Below are positions 9,359-18,984 of a stretch of 64,000 bases of DNA, piece by piece. The DNA lies in the NCBI GenBank assembly GCA_013204985.1, contig JABMLG010000012.1, forward strand, positions 1-64,000, in the 5' to 3' direction. Below the pieces are notes generated by a model. It was not told the origin of the DNA, made no database searches, and was given only the letters and a program-made list of their open reading frames with translations. The DNA comes from Microbacteriaceae bacterium VKM Ac-2855 (GTDB lineage: Bacteria > Actinomycetota > Actinomycetes > Actinomycetales > Microbacteriaceae). Each line of letters begins with the position of its first letter. Position 1 is the first letter of the stretch. The position numbers and the translations under genes were made by a program.

Positions 9359-9824
9359 CCGACCACCCTCCGGTTGCGACTCATTCTGGCATCGACGGGT
9401 AGGGCTGCCGAGACGCGGCGGGGCGCTGCGGGCGCGGGCACTCCCGTGCGAAAGTACAGGCGTGCGGGTCGTCGTGTGATCGCCGCGTGTGAGAAGTGAT
9501 CCAAGCGCGCGGTTCGGATGCGCACAGCCTCGCGGCCCGCTCGACCCCGCCCGCGCCTGCCGGTAGTGCGCGCATCCGAGGGTGCCGATCGCTCCGCGTC
9601 CCATCGGTCGGCAGCAGGCCGGTCGGGGTGGATGCCGGCGAGCGCTCGAGCGCGGTATCCCGCGGACGACGCGCACCGATCAGGCCCGGAATCGTCGAAC
9701 CTGCCGACCGACGGGACACGACCGGAATCATCGACCGACGTCGCACCCTCGTAACCCACCGGTCACATCCGCCGATTAGCTTGGAAAGCATTCATCCGCT
9801 ATCCATTTCACGGACAGGAAACCG
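9359..9824. other. divergent intergenic region
   Basis: 466 bp separate the divergent amidase and 5'-nucleotidase starts. It should hold both promoters. I see no conserved repeat, hairpin or supported small gene; several overlapping frames here have arginine-rich, non-protein-like translations. Confidence 0.6.
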
Positions 9825-11771
9825 ATGCGCCTCCCCCGCACCGCCGCTCTCGCCGTCGCCACCGCGCTAGGGGCGAGCCTCGCGTTCGCCGCCCCCGCCG
9901 CTGCCGCTGACGGCGTCGAGCTCACGCTGCTCTCGACCACCGATGTGCACGGGCACGTCTACGACTGGGACTACTTCGCCAACGCCCCGTACGCCGAGCC
10001 GCTCGGGCTCACCCGCCTCGGCGCCGCGATCGACGACGTGCGCGCCGAGAAGGGCGAGGACAGCGTGTTCGTCTTCGACAACGGCGACGCGATCCAGGGC
10101 ACCCCGCTGACCTACTACTACGGCCTCGGCGACGGCGCGGCCGGCGTGCTCGACGGCAGCACGACGCATCCGATGGCCACCGCCTTCAACACCATCGGCT
10201 ACGACGCGCAGGTGGTCGGCAACCACGAGTACAACTACGGTCTCGATCTGCTCAGTGCCTACGAGGGCGACCTCGCGGCTCCGCTCCTGGGCGCCAACGT
10301 GATCGAGGACGCGACGGGCGAGCCGTACCACAAGCCCTACACGCTGATCGAGCGCACCGTCGAGGGCGAGCAGGTCACCGTCGGCGTGCTCGGCCTGGTC
10401 ACCCCCGGCGTTCGGATCTGGGACAAGGGCATCGTCGAGGGCGTGCTCACGTTCGACGACATGGTCGAGACCGCGAAGAAGTGGGTTCCGGAGGTCGCTG
10501 CGCAGGCGGATGTGGTCGTGGTTCTCGCGCACACCGGTCAGGGCACCGTGGCGGATGCGGACTACGACCCGGCCGCGCTCGAGGAGAACGTGGTGAACAA
10601 CATCGCGACGCAGGTGCCGGGCATCGACGTGATCGTCTCGGGCCACAGCCACCTCGACGTACCCCAGACGTTGTACACCAACGTCGCAGGCGAGCAGGTG
10701 CTCGTCACCCAGCCCGACTACTGGGCGCAGGGCCTCACCGAGGTGTCGCTCGACCTCGTTCCCGGCGCGGACGGCCTCGAGGTCGACTGGTCGAGCTCGG
10801 GAGCCACCCCGATCTACGCGAGGGACCTCACGGCGGAGGATCCGGAGCTGGTGGCGGCCGTCTCCGAGCAGCACGCGACCACGATCGACTACGTGAACAC
10901 CCCGGTCGCGGAGTCGGTGGAGCCGCTCTCGGCCGCAACCTCGCGGTACGAGGACACCCCGATCATCGACTTCATCAACAATGTGCAGGCCGAGACGGTG
11001 GAGCAGGCGCTGGACGGCACGGAGTACGCCGACATCCCTGTGATCTCGCAGGCCTCGCCGTTCTCGCGGACCGCCCTGTTCCCGCAGGGTCAGGTCACCA
11101 TCCGCGACATCGCCGGCCTGTACATCTACGAGAACACGCTGACCGGCGTGCAACTCACGGGATCCGAGCTGCGGCAGTACTTGGAGTACTCGGCGCGCTA
11201 CTTCGTTCAGGTCCCGGAGGGTGGTGTGTTCGACCCGGCGACCGGAACGAACGCCATCGAGGGTGGGCGACCCATCCCGGACTACAACTACGACGCGCTC
11301 TCGGGTGTCGACTACGCGATCAACGTCGCGCAGCCGGTCGGCTCGCGGATCCAGGGCCTCAGCCACCCGGACGGTACGCCCGTCGCGGATGACGACGTCT
11401 TCGTGCTCGCGGTGAACAACTACCGCCAGAGCGGCGGCGGCGGTTACCCGGCCGTCGCCGCGGCACCGGTCGTGTACAACGAGCTGCAGGAGATCCGCCA
11501 GCTGCTGATCGATTGGGCCAGCGCGCGCGGCACGATCGACAAGGCGGACTTCTACGACCAGAACTGGACGCTGACCACGGTGACGGCACCGACCGAGACG
11601 ACGGTGCCGACGGCCCCTGGCGCTCCGGGTGCGGGAGCGGGTTCGGGCGCTGAGGGCGGGGCGCTCGCCGCGACCGGCGTGGATGCGAACGGCGGCCTTC
11701 TCGGCGCGCTCACGCTCACGGCTCTCGGAGCAGGCCTGTGGTTCGCGGCGCGGATGCGTCGGCGCGCCTAG
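9825..11771 (+). CDS. surface-anchored 5'-nucleotidase / cyclic phosphodiesterase
   Basis: 648 residues. A Sec signal peptide covers residues 1-28 (ALAVATALGASLAFAAPAAAA). Metallophosphatase motifs follow in order: TTDVHGHVYDWDYF, VFDNGDAIQGTP, VVGNHEYNYGLD, VLAHTGQG and SGHSHLD, which bind two metals. The C-terminal nucleotidase domain spans roughly 360-580 (FINNVQAE, ASPFSRTALFPQG, NNYRQSGGGGYPA). The end has a Pro/Thr/Gly linker, LAATG, a hydrophobic segment and RMRRR, a sortase E-type anchor. It probably frees nucleosides and phosphate from extracellular nucleotides at the cell wall. An ACAGGAAACC site precedes the ATG and a strong hairpin follows the stop. Confidence 0.93.
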   Translation: MRLPRTAALAVATALGASLAFAAPAAAADGVELTLLSTTDVHGHVYDWDYFANAPYAEPLGLTRLGAAIDDVRAEKGEDSVFVFDNGDAIQGTPLTYYYGLGDGAAGVLDGSTTHPMATAFNTIGYDAQVVGNHEYNYGLDLLSAYEGDLAAPLLGANVIEDATGEPYHKPYTLIERTVEGEQVTVGVLGLVTPGVRIWDKGIVEGVLTFDDMVETAKKWVPEVAAQADVVVVLAHTGQGTVADADYDPAALEENVVNNIATQVPGIDVIVSGHSHLDVPQTLYTNVAGEQVLVTQPDYWAQGLTEVSLDLVPGADGLEVDWSSSGATPIYARDLTAEDPELVAAVSEQHATTIDYVNTPVAESVEPLSAATSRYEDTPIIDFINNVQAETVEQALDGTEYADIPVISQASPFSRTALFPQGQVTIRDIAGLYIYENTLTGVQLTGSELRQYLEYSARYFVQVPEGGVFDPATGTNAIEGGRPIPDYNYDALSGVDYAINVAQPVGSRIQGLSHPDGTPVADDDVFVLAVNNYRQSGGGGYPAVAAAPVVYNELQEIRQLLIDWASARGTIDKADFYDQNWTLTTVTAPTETTVPTAPGAPGAGAGSGAEGGALAATGVDANGGLLGALTLTALGAGLWFAARMRRRA

Positions 11772-11780
11772 CGCCAGCGC

Positions 11781-11814
11781 GAAGGGGCGGCATCCGTGTG
11801 GATGCCGCCCCTTC
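11781..11814 (+). terminator. hairpin after the 5'-nucleotidase gene
   Basis: Perfect 15-bp stem (GAAGGGGCGGCATCC) with loop GTGT, ten bases after the stop. There is no long T-run, as is common in GC-rich actinobacteria. It also lies just past the stop of the minus-strand small gene, so it may serve both. Confidence 0.75.
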
Positions 11815-11819
11815 CGCGT

Positions 11820-11954
11820 TCAGCGCGCGTGCCGCAGTTCCGGCTCCGTGCCGGGACGCGTGGCGACGGGGCCGTAGCCGTCGCGCAGCACGCTGACGAT
11901 GCCGGCGGCGAGCGCCCAGATGACGAGGGCGGCGAGGACGATGAGGAACAGCAT
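11820..11954 (-). CDS. 44-residue membrane protein
   Basis: A short gene read directly from the sequence: ATG at 11954, TGA at 11820-11822, with a strong AGGAGA ribosome site. The product starts with one membrane helix (MLFLIVLAALVIWALAAGIV) followed by a basic/polar tail RDGYGPVATRPGT ending in ELRHAR. It is single-pass with N-terminus outside or inside unknown. It faces the 5'-nucleotidase gene and shares its terminator. The ribosome site, clean helix and codon use make it likely real; no function is known to me. Confidence 0.7.
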   Translation of the reverse strand: MLFLIVLAALVIWALAAGIVSVLRDGYGPVATRPGTEPELRHAR

Positions 11955-12190
11955 GGCGATCTCCTGGGGTTCGAGGCGCTTTCTGCGTCTGACGTAAGGC
12001 TGCTCGCTAGGCGATGTTCAGCGCGTCGGGCGGATGCCTTATCTCTCGGATCCCTGCAACGGCGCGGATCCGCCGCACGACCGCTTACGACGCCCGGGCC
12101 GAGGCGTCGGAGGAATAGGGCGGTCGCTCGATGCCCTCACAGGCGCCCGGCGAGGAGCGTGGACGCCATCGAAGAGAAGGGACCACGCTC

Positions 12191-12385
12191 ATGATGCTCA
12201 CCGAATACTCGTTCCAGACGCTCTACCGCGACCACGAAGAACGCCTCACCGCCGAACTCGAGCAGCGACGGATGCAGGAGGAACGCCTCGAGGAGGAGCC
12301 GCGCGTCGCCGCCCCGTCGGGCGTCCTCGCGGCCCTCACGGGTTGGCGCCCGTTCGCCGCGCACCCGCACGCGCATCTGCACTGA
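12191..12385 (+). CDS. 64-residue charged hypothetical protein
   Basis: It starts at one of two adjacent ATGs (12191/12194) after AGAAGGG. The N-terminal half is a charged helix (YRDHEERLTAELEQRRMQEE), the C-terminal tail ends GWRPFAAHPHAHLH. The last 14 codons are the first part of a block that is repeated twice more downstream (12595 and 12825), so the gene's 3' end has been copied with the repeat. No family recognised. Confidence 0.6.
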   Translation: MMLTEYSFQTLYRDHEERLTAELEQRRMQEERLEEEPRVAAPSGVLAALTGWRPFAAHPHAHLH

Positions 12386-12962
12386 GCCGGGTTGCCGTTT
12401 CTTTGACGCGCCCTCGCCCTCGACGCCTCGACGCGTGGGGCGCGTCAAAGAAACGGCAACCCGAGGGGGACGCGACCTCGGGCCGGTTCGGCGGTCGATG
12501 CTGCATGGCCGTGCGAGGGCGAGGAGGTGCGCCGATGAACACGGTCGGTGGTGGGTGCGACGACGTCGTGGGTGCGACGACGTGCATGTGCACGTTGGCG
12601 CCCGTTCGCCGCGCACCCGCACGCGCATCTGCACTGAGCCGGGTTGCCGTTTCTTTGACGCGCACTCGCCGCGAGAGGTCGGCGTGTGGGCGCGTCAAAG
12701 AAACGGCAACCCAAGGGGGACGCGACCTCGGGCCGGTTCCGCGGTCGATGCTGCATGGCGTGCGAGGGCGAGGAGGTCGCCGATGACCACGGACGGTGGT
12801 GGGTGCGACGACGTGCATGTGCACGTCGGCGCCCGTTCGCCGCGCACCCGCACGCGCATCTGCACTGAGGCGGGTTGCCGTTTCTTTGACGCGCACTCGC
12901 CGCGAGAGGTCGGCGTGTGGGCGCGTCAAAGAAACGGCAACCCGAGGGGGACGCGACGCCGA
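12344..12962. repeat. tandem triplicate block with perfect 23-bp inverted repeats
   Basis: Three copies of a 230-250-bp unit begin at about 12344, 12596 and 12825. Each holds a GCCCGTTCGCCGCGCACCCG stretch, then an inverted repeat: 12389-12462, 12641-12712 and 12872-12943. The arms are 23 bp and perfectly matched (the left arm begins GGGTTGCCGTTTCTTTGACG), with about 26-28 bp between them. A shared tail carries GACGCGACC and CGATGAACACGG-like text. It separates the 64-residue gene from the LuxR regulator. The loops differ (CCTCGCCCTCGACG in copy 1), while the arms are strictly kept. Confidence 0.9.
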
Positions 12963-12997
12963 TGAACACTGTCGGTGGTGGGTGCGACGATGGGGAC

Positions 12998-15841
12998 ATG
13001 CACGTCGGCTCCCCTTCTTCGGCGCTCATCGGTCGCAATGACGACCTGGGCGCTCTGCGGCGCGCCTACGAGCTGGCCGCCGCCGAAGGCGCGCGCACGG
13101 TGGTCCTCGGTGGTGAAGCAGGGATCGGCAAGTCGCGCCTGATCGCCGAGTTCACGGCCGCCCTCCCAGCGGAAGCGCTCATCCTGCGCGGGCAGTCGAT
13201 CGACCTCGATCGTGACGCCCCGCCGTACGTGCCCGTGATCGGTCCGCTCCGCGACCTGGCGCGCGCGATCGGGATGGACGAACTCGTCGCCTCCGTCGGC
13301 GCCGCGCGCGAGGGTCTGCGGATCCTCCTGCCCGAGATCGGCGCGAGCGGAGCCGGCGAGCTCACGGCCCGCGCCGGTTCGGCGCTGGTCTTCGACGCCG
13401 TCACCGCCGCGCTCGAAACCGCCTCGCGGCATCGACCGGTCGTCCTCGTCGTCGAAGACCTGCACTGGGCCGACCCGGCCACCTTGGCACTGTTGCGCTT
13501 CCTGGTGCGGGTCGCCGACCGCGGCCGCCTGCTCATCCTGCTCAGCTACCGCAGCGACGAGCTGCGCCGCGGGCATCCGCTGCGCTCCTGGCTGCCCGAG
13601 CTTGAACGCGGCGGCCGTGTCGAGCGCCGTGAACTCGCCCGGCTCAGCCGGGCGGAGGTGCGCGACATGGTCGTCGACCTGCGCGGCGAGGCACCCGATG
13701 CACGCGACCTCGGGGTGCTCGTCGAGCGCAGCGACGGCATCCCCTTCTTCGTGGAGGAGCTCGCCGAGGCCGGCATCCGCTCCGACGAGGAATGCTTCCC
13801 CGATGCGTTGCGCGACATCCTGCTCGCCCGTTACGACACGATGAGTGAGCAGACCCAGCGGATGCTGCGGCTGCTCTCGGCCGGCGGCACCTGCGTCGAG
13901 CACTCCCTCTTCACCGCGGTCTATCCGGGCGACGCCGGCGAGATCGATGCCGCCGCGCACGAGGCCATCGCCGGGGGTGTCCTCGCCGCCGACGGTACCG
14001 AGTACACGTTCCGGCACGCGCTCGTGCGCGACGCGATCCACGAAGAACTGCTGCCCGGCGAGCGGGTGCGGGTGCACACCGACTTCGCCCGCGCCCTCGA
14101 GCCGGGAGGCGCCGCCGCCGAGATCTCGTACCACTGGATGGCCGCTCACGACGCCCCGAGCGCCTTCTCCGCGTCGATCACCGCGATGCGGCAGGCCCGC
14201 GAGGCGTTCGCCTACGACGCCGCGGCACGGATGGGCGAACGCGCCCTCGAACTCTGGCACCAGGTGCCGGCCGACGTGCGCGGCGACAAGGCGGCGCTGC
14301 TGGGTGAGGCCGCGCACGACCTGCGCAACGCCGGCGAGAGCGACCGCGCGGTGGCGCTCGTCGATGAGGCGCTCGAACTGACGGATCCGGTCGGCGACGC
14401 CGAGGCCTACGCGCGGCTGCTGCGCGACAAGGCCTCGTACCTCGCCAATGTCGGTCGTCTCGGTTCGGTTGCTCTGCTGCGCGAGGCGCTCGACGTGCTC
14501 ACTGGGCGACCGCCCAGCGTGCTGCGCGCGAACATCCTCGGCGAGCTCTCGGCACGGCTGATGCTCGAAGCCGACTACGCCGACTCCGTCGAGGTGGCCG
14601 ACGCCGCCTTCGCCGAGGCCGAATCGGTGGGGTCCGACGGGCGGATGAGCGTGGCCGCGAACATCCGAGGCGTCTCGCTGCTGCATGCCGGCCATGTCGA
14701 GCGGGGCATCGCCGAGCTCGAGCTCGCGGGGCGGCTCGCGGGCGAGAACGACTCCGCCCGGCTGCGCTACTGGATCAACTACTCCGACGCGCTGGCGCTG
14801 CTCGGTCGCTTCGACGAGGCGATCCGCGCCGCCGAGACGGGCGCCGAACGCGCCCGACTCCGCGGCGTCGAACGCACGACGGGCGCGATGCTCATGGCCA
14901 ACACCGTTGATCCGCTCTACTCGATCGGCGAGTGGCAGCGAGCGGATGCGCTACTCGATCGCGCGCTCGAACTCGACGCGCCGATCGGCTTCGCGGCGCA
15001 CCTGCAGCGCCGCAAGCTCTGGGCCGTGCTCTGGCGTGGCGAGGTCGACCAAGCGGTGGGCCTGGTTCGACGCTGGCGCCTCGCCCTCAGCAGGCAGCTA
15101 CGAACCGACGCCCAATCGCGGCTCGGGCTGGCGCGGGTCGCGGGCGAGATCGCCCTCGAAGACGGTCGGATCGAGGACGCCTGGGCAGAGGTGTCCGGCA
15201 CCCTCGACGAGGGTCACCGGCCCGCACCCGGCTACGACCTGCCGTTGCTGTTCGTCGCCGCACGGATCCTCGCCGCCGGGCGGCGCGACGCGGTCGCGCT
15301 CACGCTGCCCGATGAGGTCGACCCGGAGCAGCGCCTGCGTGCTGTGCTCGCCCACTCCGCAGAATGGCCGACGGCCGCAGCGTTCATCGCCCTGATCGAC
15401 GCCGAACTCGACGACCGGCCCGAGCGGTGGCAGGCCGCGGCGACGGCCGCATCCGCTGCGACCGCACCGGCCCAGCTGCAGCCCTACGCCGGGGTCCGTC
15501 TGGCCGAAGCGCTCGCCGCCCGCGGCGACCGCCTCGGCGCGGCCGACGCGGCTCTCGCCGCCCGGGAGCGCGCGGAGGAGATCGGCGTCGGCCTCATCAC
15601 TCGCCGCGCCGACACGCTGTTGCGCCGCCTCCACGCACCGGATGCGCAGGCGCCGCTGGCCGGGCTCACCGAACGCGAGCAGCAAGTGCTCGAACTGGTC
15701 GCGCAGGGCCGAAGCAACCGGCAGATCGCGGACGAGCTGTTCATCAGCATCAAGACCGCGAGCGTGCACGTGTCGAACATCCTGCGCAAGCTCGGGGCGG
15801 CGACCCGCACCGAGGCGGCCTACCTCGCGCGGCAGGGGTGA
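12998..15841 (+). CDS. LuxR-family regulator with large ATPase domain (LAL type)
   Basis: 947 residues from the ATG at 12998; the frame is open further upstream into the repeat block, which was not used. Residues 1-20 lead to a Walker A (GGEAGIGKSRL, about 35-45) and Walker B (VVLVVEDLHWAD, about 150-160) of the STAND/AAA type. A long helical TPR-like middle follows, then a C-terminal LuxR DNA-binding domain (LTEREQQVLELVAQGRSNRQ, then IADELFISIKTASVHVSNIL). Such proteins bind ATP and an inducer and activate transcription. The target is unknown; the gene is convergent with the MFS operon at 15852. The start is the least certain point, as GGGGAC lies very close to the ATG. Confidence 0.9.
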   Translation: MHVGSPSSALIGRNDDLGALRRAYELAAAEGARTVVLGGEAGIGKSRLIAEFTAALPAEALILRGQSIDLDRDAPPYVPVIGPLRDLARAIGMDELVASVGAAREGLRILLPEIGASGAGELTARAGSALVFDAVTAALETASRHRPVVLVVEDLHWADPATLALLRFLVRVADRGRLLILLSYRSDELRRGHPLRSWLPELERGGRVERRELARLSRAEVRDMVVDLRGEAPDARDLGVLVERSDGIPFFVEELAEAGIRSDEECFPDALRDILLARYDTMSEQTQRMLRLLSAGGTCVEHSLFTAVYPGDAGEIDAAAHEAIAGGVLAADGTEYTFRHALVRDAIHEELLPGERVRVHTDFARALEPGGAAAEISYHWMAAHDAPSAFSASITAMRQAREAFAYDAAARMGERALELWHQVPADVRGDKAALLGEAAHDLRNAGESDRAVALVDEALELTDPVGDAEAYARLLRDKASYLANVGRLGSVALLREALDVLTGRPPSVLRANILGELSARLMLEADYADSVEVADAAFAEAESVGSDGRMSVAANIRGVSLLHAGHVERGIAELELAGRLAGENDSARLRYWINYSDALALLGRFDEAIRAAETGAERARLRGVERTTGAMLMANTVDPLYSIGEWQRADALLDRALELDAPIGFAAHLQRRKLWAVLWRGEVDQAVGLVRRWRLALSRQLRTDAQSRLGLARVAGEIALEDGRIEDAWAEVSGTLDEGHRPAPGYDLPLLFVAARILAAGRRDAVALTLPDEVDPEQRLRAVLAHSAEWPTAAAFIALIDAELDDRPERWQAAATAASAATAPAQLQPYAGVRLAEALAARGDRLGAADAALAARERAEEIGVGLITRRADTLLRRLHAPDAQAPLAGLTEREQQVLELVAQGRSNRQIADELFISIKTASVHVSNILRKLGAATRTEAAYLARQG

Positions 15842-15851
15842 GAGGGGGCTG

Positions 15852-17378
15852 TCACCCCGTCCCACCCGCGGAACCCGCGGAACCCCCGGAACCCGCGGAA
15901 CCAGCGGAACCCGACCCATCCGCAGAATCCGCGGCACCCGCGGTACGCAGTGACAACCCCCGAACGGGCGTCGACGCCGCGCCGGGCAGCGGGCGCCAGC
16001 TCGCCGCGACCAGAGCCCCGGCCAGCGCGGAGGCGGCGAGGACCCCGGCGGCGACCACGAAACCCGTCGGGTCGGTGACGGCCGATCCAGCCAGGGCGGC
16101 CCGGCCCGAGAACGCGGTCACCGCGCCGAAGACGACGGCGGTGCTGAGCATCAGCGACCCGTTGTGCAGCACGGAACGGAAGCCGTTCGCGATCGCCCGA
16201 CGGTCGGCCGCGACGCCGTGCATCACCCGCCGCGTGATCGACGCCATGAACAGGCCCTCGCCGAACCCCGCGACAGCGAGCAGCGGCGCGATCCACAGCG
16301 GATCCGCATCCGCGGCGAAGACGAACGCGAGCGCGCCGAGCGCGACGGCGATCAGTCCACCCCCGGCGATGGTCAGTGCGCGAGCCGAGATCCACCGTCC
16401 GGCCCACCCCGCTGCCGGTGCCCCCACCATCATCGCCAACCCCATCGGCACGGCGGAGGTACCGGCCGCGAGGGCGCTCGCGCCGTGCAATGCCTGGAGG
16501 TAGAGCACCACCAGGATGACGACCGACCCGAACGCGAACGAGATGCACAGGCTGGCCACGTAGACCAAGGCCCGCTGCCCGCCCACGACAGCGGGATCCA
16601 GCAGCGGCTCGTGCGCGCCGGCCCTCGCGAGACGACGCTGCGACAGCGCGAAGGCGACCACCACGATGAAGGCGCCGAGCAGGAGGAACCAGCTCGCCGG
16701 GGACTCCGGTTCAGCGGACAGCCGCTCCCCTGCGAGCAGCAGCCCGCCGATCCCGGCGAGGGAGAGCACGGCTCCGAGCGCATCGAACCGGAAACGTCGG
16801 AAGGGCGGCGCGTGCACGTGCGCGAGGGCGCGCCAGCCCACGGCGATCGCGAGTGCGGCGGGCAGCAGAGTCGCTGCGAAGACGGCTCGCCAATCGAAGG
16901 ATTCGAGCAATGCCCCGCCGATCAGCGGACCGGCCAGCGTGGCCAGGCCGCCGATGGTCACGTTCAAGCCCAGCACGAGCGGCAGCTGCGCGGCCGGGAA
17001 GACGTCACTGAGTACCGCGGTGGAATTGGCGACGGCGCTCGCAGCGGCCAAGCCCTGAACGGCCCTGGCCGCGATCAGCACACCGTCGGCGGTGGCGAAG
17101 CAGCACACGATCGAGCCGAGCAGGAAAGCGCCGATGCCACCGAGGTAGAACCAGCGCCGCCCGAGGAGGTCGGAGAGTTTGCCGAACACCAGGATCGCCG
17201 CGGAATTGCCGAGCAGGAAGGCCAGGATCATCCATGCCGCCGCTCCCGTGCCGCCCGTCAGCCCGGCGCTCATCGAGGGGATCGCGACGCTCAGCGCGCC
17301 GGCGGAACCGAACACGACGAAGCCCGACAGGGACGTGGTGGTCAGCACGGCGGCTCGGATCCCCGGCGAGACGCTCAT
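15852..17378 (-). CDS. MFS drug/metabolite exporter (DHA2-like)
   Basis: 508 residues, starting in an ATGA overlap with the preceding MFS gene. About 14 hydrophobic segments are visible. The loop motif GKLSDLLGRRWFY (motif A) and a motif C-like AGPLIGG are present. It is a proton-driven exporter by family. The C-terminus ends in a low-complexity Ser/Gly/Ala tail (ADGSGSAGSAGSGGSAGSAG) coded by short GC-rich repeats at 15863-15922, which could be slippage-prone. It is last in the importer/exporter operon. Confidence 0.87.
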   Translation of the reverse strand: MSVSPGIRAAVLTTTSLSGFVVFGSAGALSVAIPSMSAGLTGGTGAAAWMILAFLLGNSAAILVFGKLSDLLGRRWFYLGGIGAFLLGSIVCCFATADGVLIAARAVQGLAAASAVANSTAVLSDVFPAAQLPLVLGLNVTIGGLATLAGPLIGGALLESFDWRAVFAATLLPAALAIAVGWRALAHVHAPPFRRFRFDALGAVLSLAGIGGLLLAGERLSAEPESPASWFLLLGAFIVVVAFALSQRRLARAGAHEPLLDPAVVGGQRALVYVASLCISFAFGSVVILVVLYLQALHGASALAAGTSAVPMGLAMMVGAPAAGWAGRWISARALTIAGGGLIAVALGALAFVFAADADPLWIAPLLAVAGFGEGLFMASITRRVMHGVAADRRAIANGFRSVLHNGSLMLSTAVVFGAVTAFSGRAALAGSAVTDPTGFVVAAGVLAASALAGALVAASWRPLPGAASTPVRGLSLRTAGAADSADGSGSAGSAGSGGSAGSAGGTG

Positions 17379-18820
17379 GCCGCGGCCTCGTCGTCGACGC
17401 GGGCGCGGGCGACCGGGATGGAGCCGGTCGCGGTGAGCGCGCTGGTCCGCCAGGGACCGCCCCGCGCCAGAGCGCACACGAGCGCGATCGCGGCCGACGC
17501 AGCGAGCACGAGCATCGCGACAGTGAAGCCGAACTCGACGGAGGCGCTCGCATCCTGCACCGCATAGCTGCCGATTCCGGAAGCGGTGATCATCAGCAGC
17601 GACACGCTCGTGCCGAGAGCGGCCGCGCTGTTGTAGAGCATCGAGCGCACCGCGTTGGCGACCGTGCGCCGAGCCGGCTGCACGCCGTGCATGATCGCTG
17701 CGGTGTTGGGGGTGGTGAAAATGCCGAGGCCGAGGCCGACCAGCACCAGCCAGAGCGCGACCGGCAGCACATCCGCACCGGTCGAGAAGAAGGCGAGGCC
17801 GACGAGTCCGAGCACGAGCAGCGCGCCACCCACCGCGGCGAGGGTGCGGACCGTGAGCACTCCCGACAGCCGACCCGCCACCGGCGAGGCGACGACCATC
17901 GCGAGGGCCATCACCATGATGATCACGCCCGATTCCGCAGCGGATCGGCCGCCCACGATCTGCTGGTGCAGGACCACCAGCACCACCACGCCCGCGCGGG
18001 CGAAGGAGTTGAAGAACGCGGCGCTGTAGGCCAGCGCGCGACGGCGATCGCTGACCAGCGCGACATCGACCAGCGGATGCCGCACGCGCCGCTCCACGAT
18101 CACGAACGCGGCGATCAGAACGGCTCCGGCGCCGAGTACGATCCACACCCAGGGATCGCCGGGGCCCGACGACGAGACCCGGTTCACGGCGTACAGGATC
18201 GCCGCGAGTCCGGCCGCCGAGAGCACTGCACCGGCGTAGTCGAAGCTCTCGCCGCGCACACGGTGGTCACCGGCGGGCAGCAGGCGCATCCCGAGCAGCA
18301 CGGCGGCGATGCCGAACGGCACGTTGACCAGGAAGACGGACGGCCAGCCGAATGCCGACACCAGCACCCCGCCGATCGCCGGGCCGAGGGTGTTCGCGAC
18401 GGCGGCGGCGGTGAGGTTGAGGCTCAGCCCGTAGGCGAGCCGGTGCGGGGGGAAAGCGTCGGCCACGAGCGCCGAGGTGTTCGCCACGATGGTGGCGGCC
18501 GAGACGCCCTGCAGCGCACGGATGAGGATGAACGTGCCCGCATTCGGCGCCAGTACCGCCAGCACGCTGAGCACCATGAACGCGGTCAGCCCCCAGAGGT
18601 AGATCCGCTTGCGGCCGATCATGTCCGAGATGCGGCCGAAGACCAGGATCGAGGCCGTGTTGGCCAGCATAAAGGCCACGAGGAACCAGTCCGCGACGGC
18701 CGGGGCGGCGTCGAAGTCGGCGGAGAGCGTGGGCAGTGCCACGTTCACGGAGGTGCCGTTGATCAGGATCAGCATCAGGCCGAGGCTGGTCACGGCGAGG
18801 ACCGAGTACGCGTGACGCAT
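17375..18820 (-). CDS. MFS exporter (DHA2 / EmrB-QacA family)
   Basis: 481 residues with about 14 membrane helices, typical for DHA2. Motif A is FGRISDMIGRKRIY near residue 60-75; ALGPAIGG-like motif C reads TLGPAIGGVLVS. The substrate is unknown. The stop overlaps the next MFS gene's start. A strong hairpin at 18903-18949 separates it from the substrate-binding-protein gene, so it may have partly independent transcription. No clear ribosome site precedes the ATG, but a stop lies upstream in frame, so a longer start is excluded. Confidence 0.9.
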   Translation of the reverse strand: MRHAYSVLAVTSLGLMLILINGTSVNVALPTLSADFDAAPAVADWFLVAFMLANTASILVFGRISDMIGRKRIYLWGLTAFMVLSVLAVLAPNAGTFILIRALQGVSAATIVANTSALVADAFPPHRLAYGLSLNLTAAAVANTLGPAIGGVLVSAFGWPSVFLVNVPFGIAAVLLGMRLLPAGDHRVRGESFDYAGAVLSAAGLAAILYAVNRVSSSGPGDPWVWIVLGAGAVLIAAFVIVERRVRHPLVDVALVSDRRRALAYSAAFFNSFARAGVVVLVVLHQQIVGGRSAAESGVIIMVMALAMVVASPVAGRLSGVLTVRTLAAVGGALLVLGLVGLAFFSTGADVLPVALWLVLVGLGLGIFTTPNTAAIMHGVQPARRTVANAVRSMLYNSAAALGTSVSLLMITASGIGSYAVQDASASVEFGFTVAMLVLAASAAIALVCALARGGPWRTSALTATGSIPVARARVDDEAAA

Positions 18821-18902
18821 CGGCGCGATGTCGCTGGGGGACGTGGTGGTTCAACTCCTTGAAGGTCTCGATGGGCGCGCGGTCGGGCCCGACGCCGGCG
18901 GA

Positions 18903-18949
18903 GGGGGTGGTCACTCCGTCCCAGCGGGTGGGACGGAGTGACGACCCCC
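18903..18949 (-). terminator. long hairpin between importer and MFS genes
   Basis: A 13-bp perfect core (GTCACTCCGTCCC with its complement at 18930-18942) is extended by GGGGGT/ACCCCC around a mismatch. It lies 36 bp after the substrate-binding-protein stop. It could terminate or attenuate the operon. Confidence 0.6.
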
Positions 18950-18984
18950 TCGAGAGGGCGCGAGAGGGCGCGCCGGTCGGCGCG

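Noticed and set aside
7307-9499. 730-codon plus-strand frame over the amidase
   Set aside because: Antisense shadow with low-complexity Arg/Val/His composition and no ribosome site.
12344-12962. CRISPR-like array of repeats
   Set aside because: Units are 230-250 bp, internally palindromic, with no short unique spacers and no cas genes nearby. The same reasoning excludes the arrays at 41377, 43225 and 48897.
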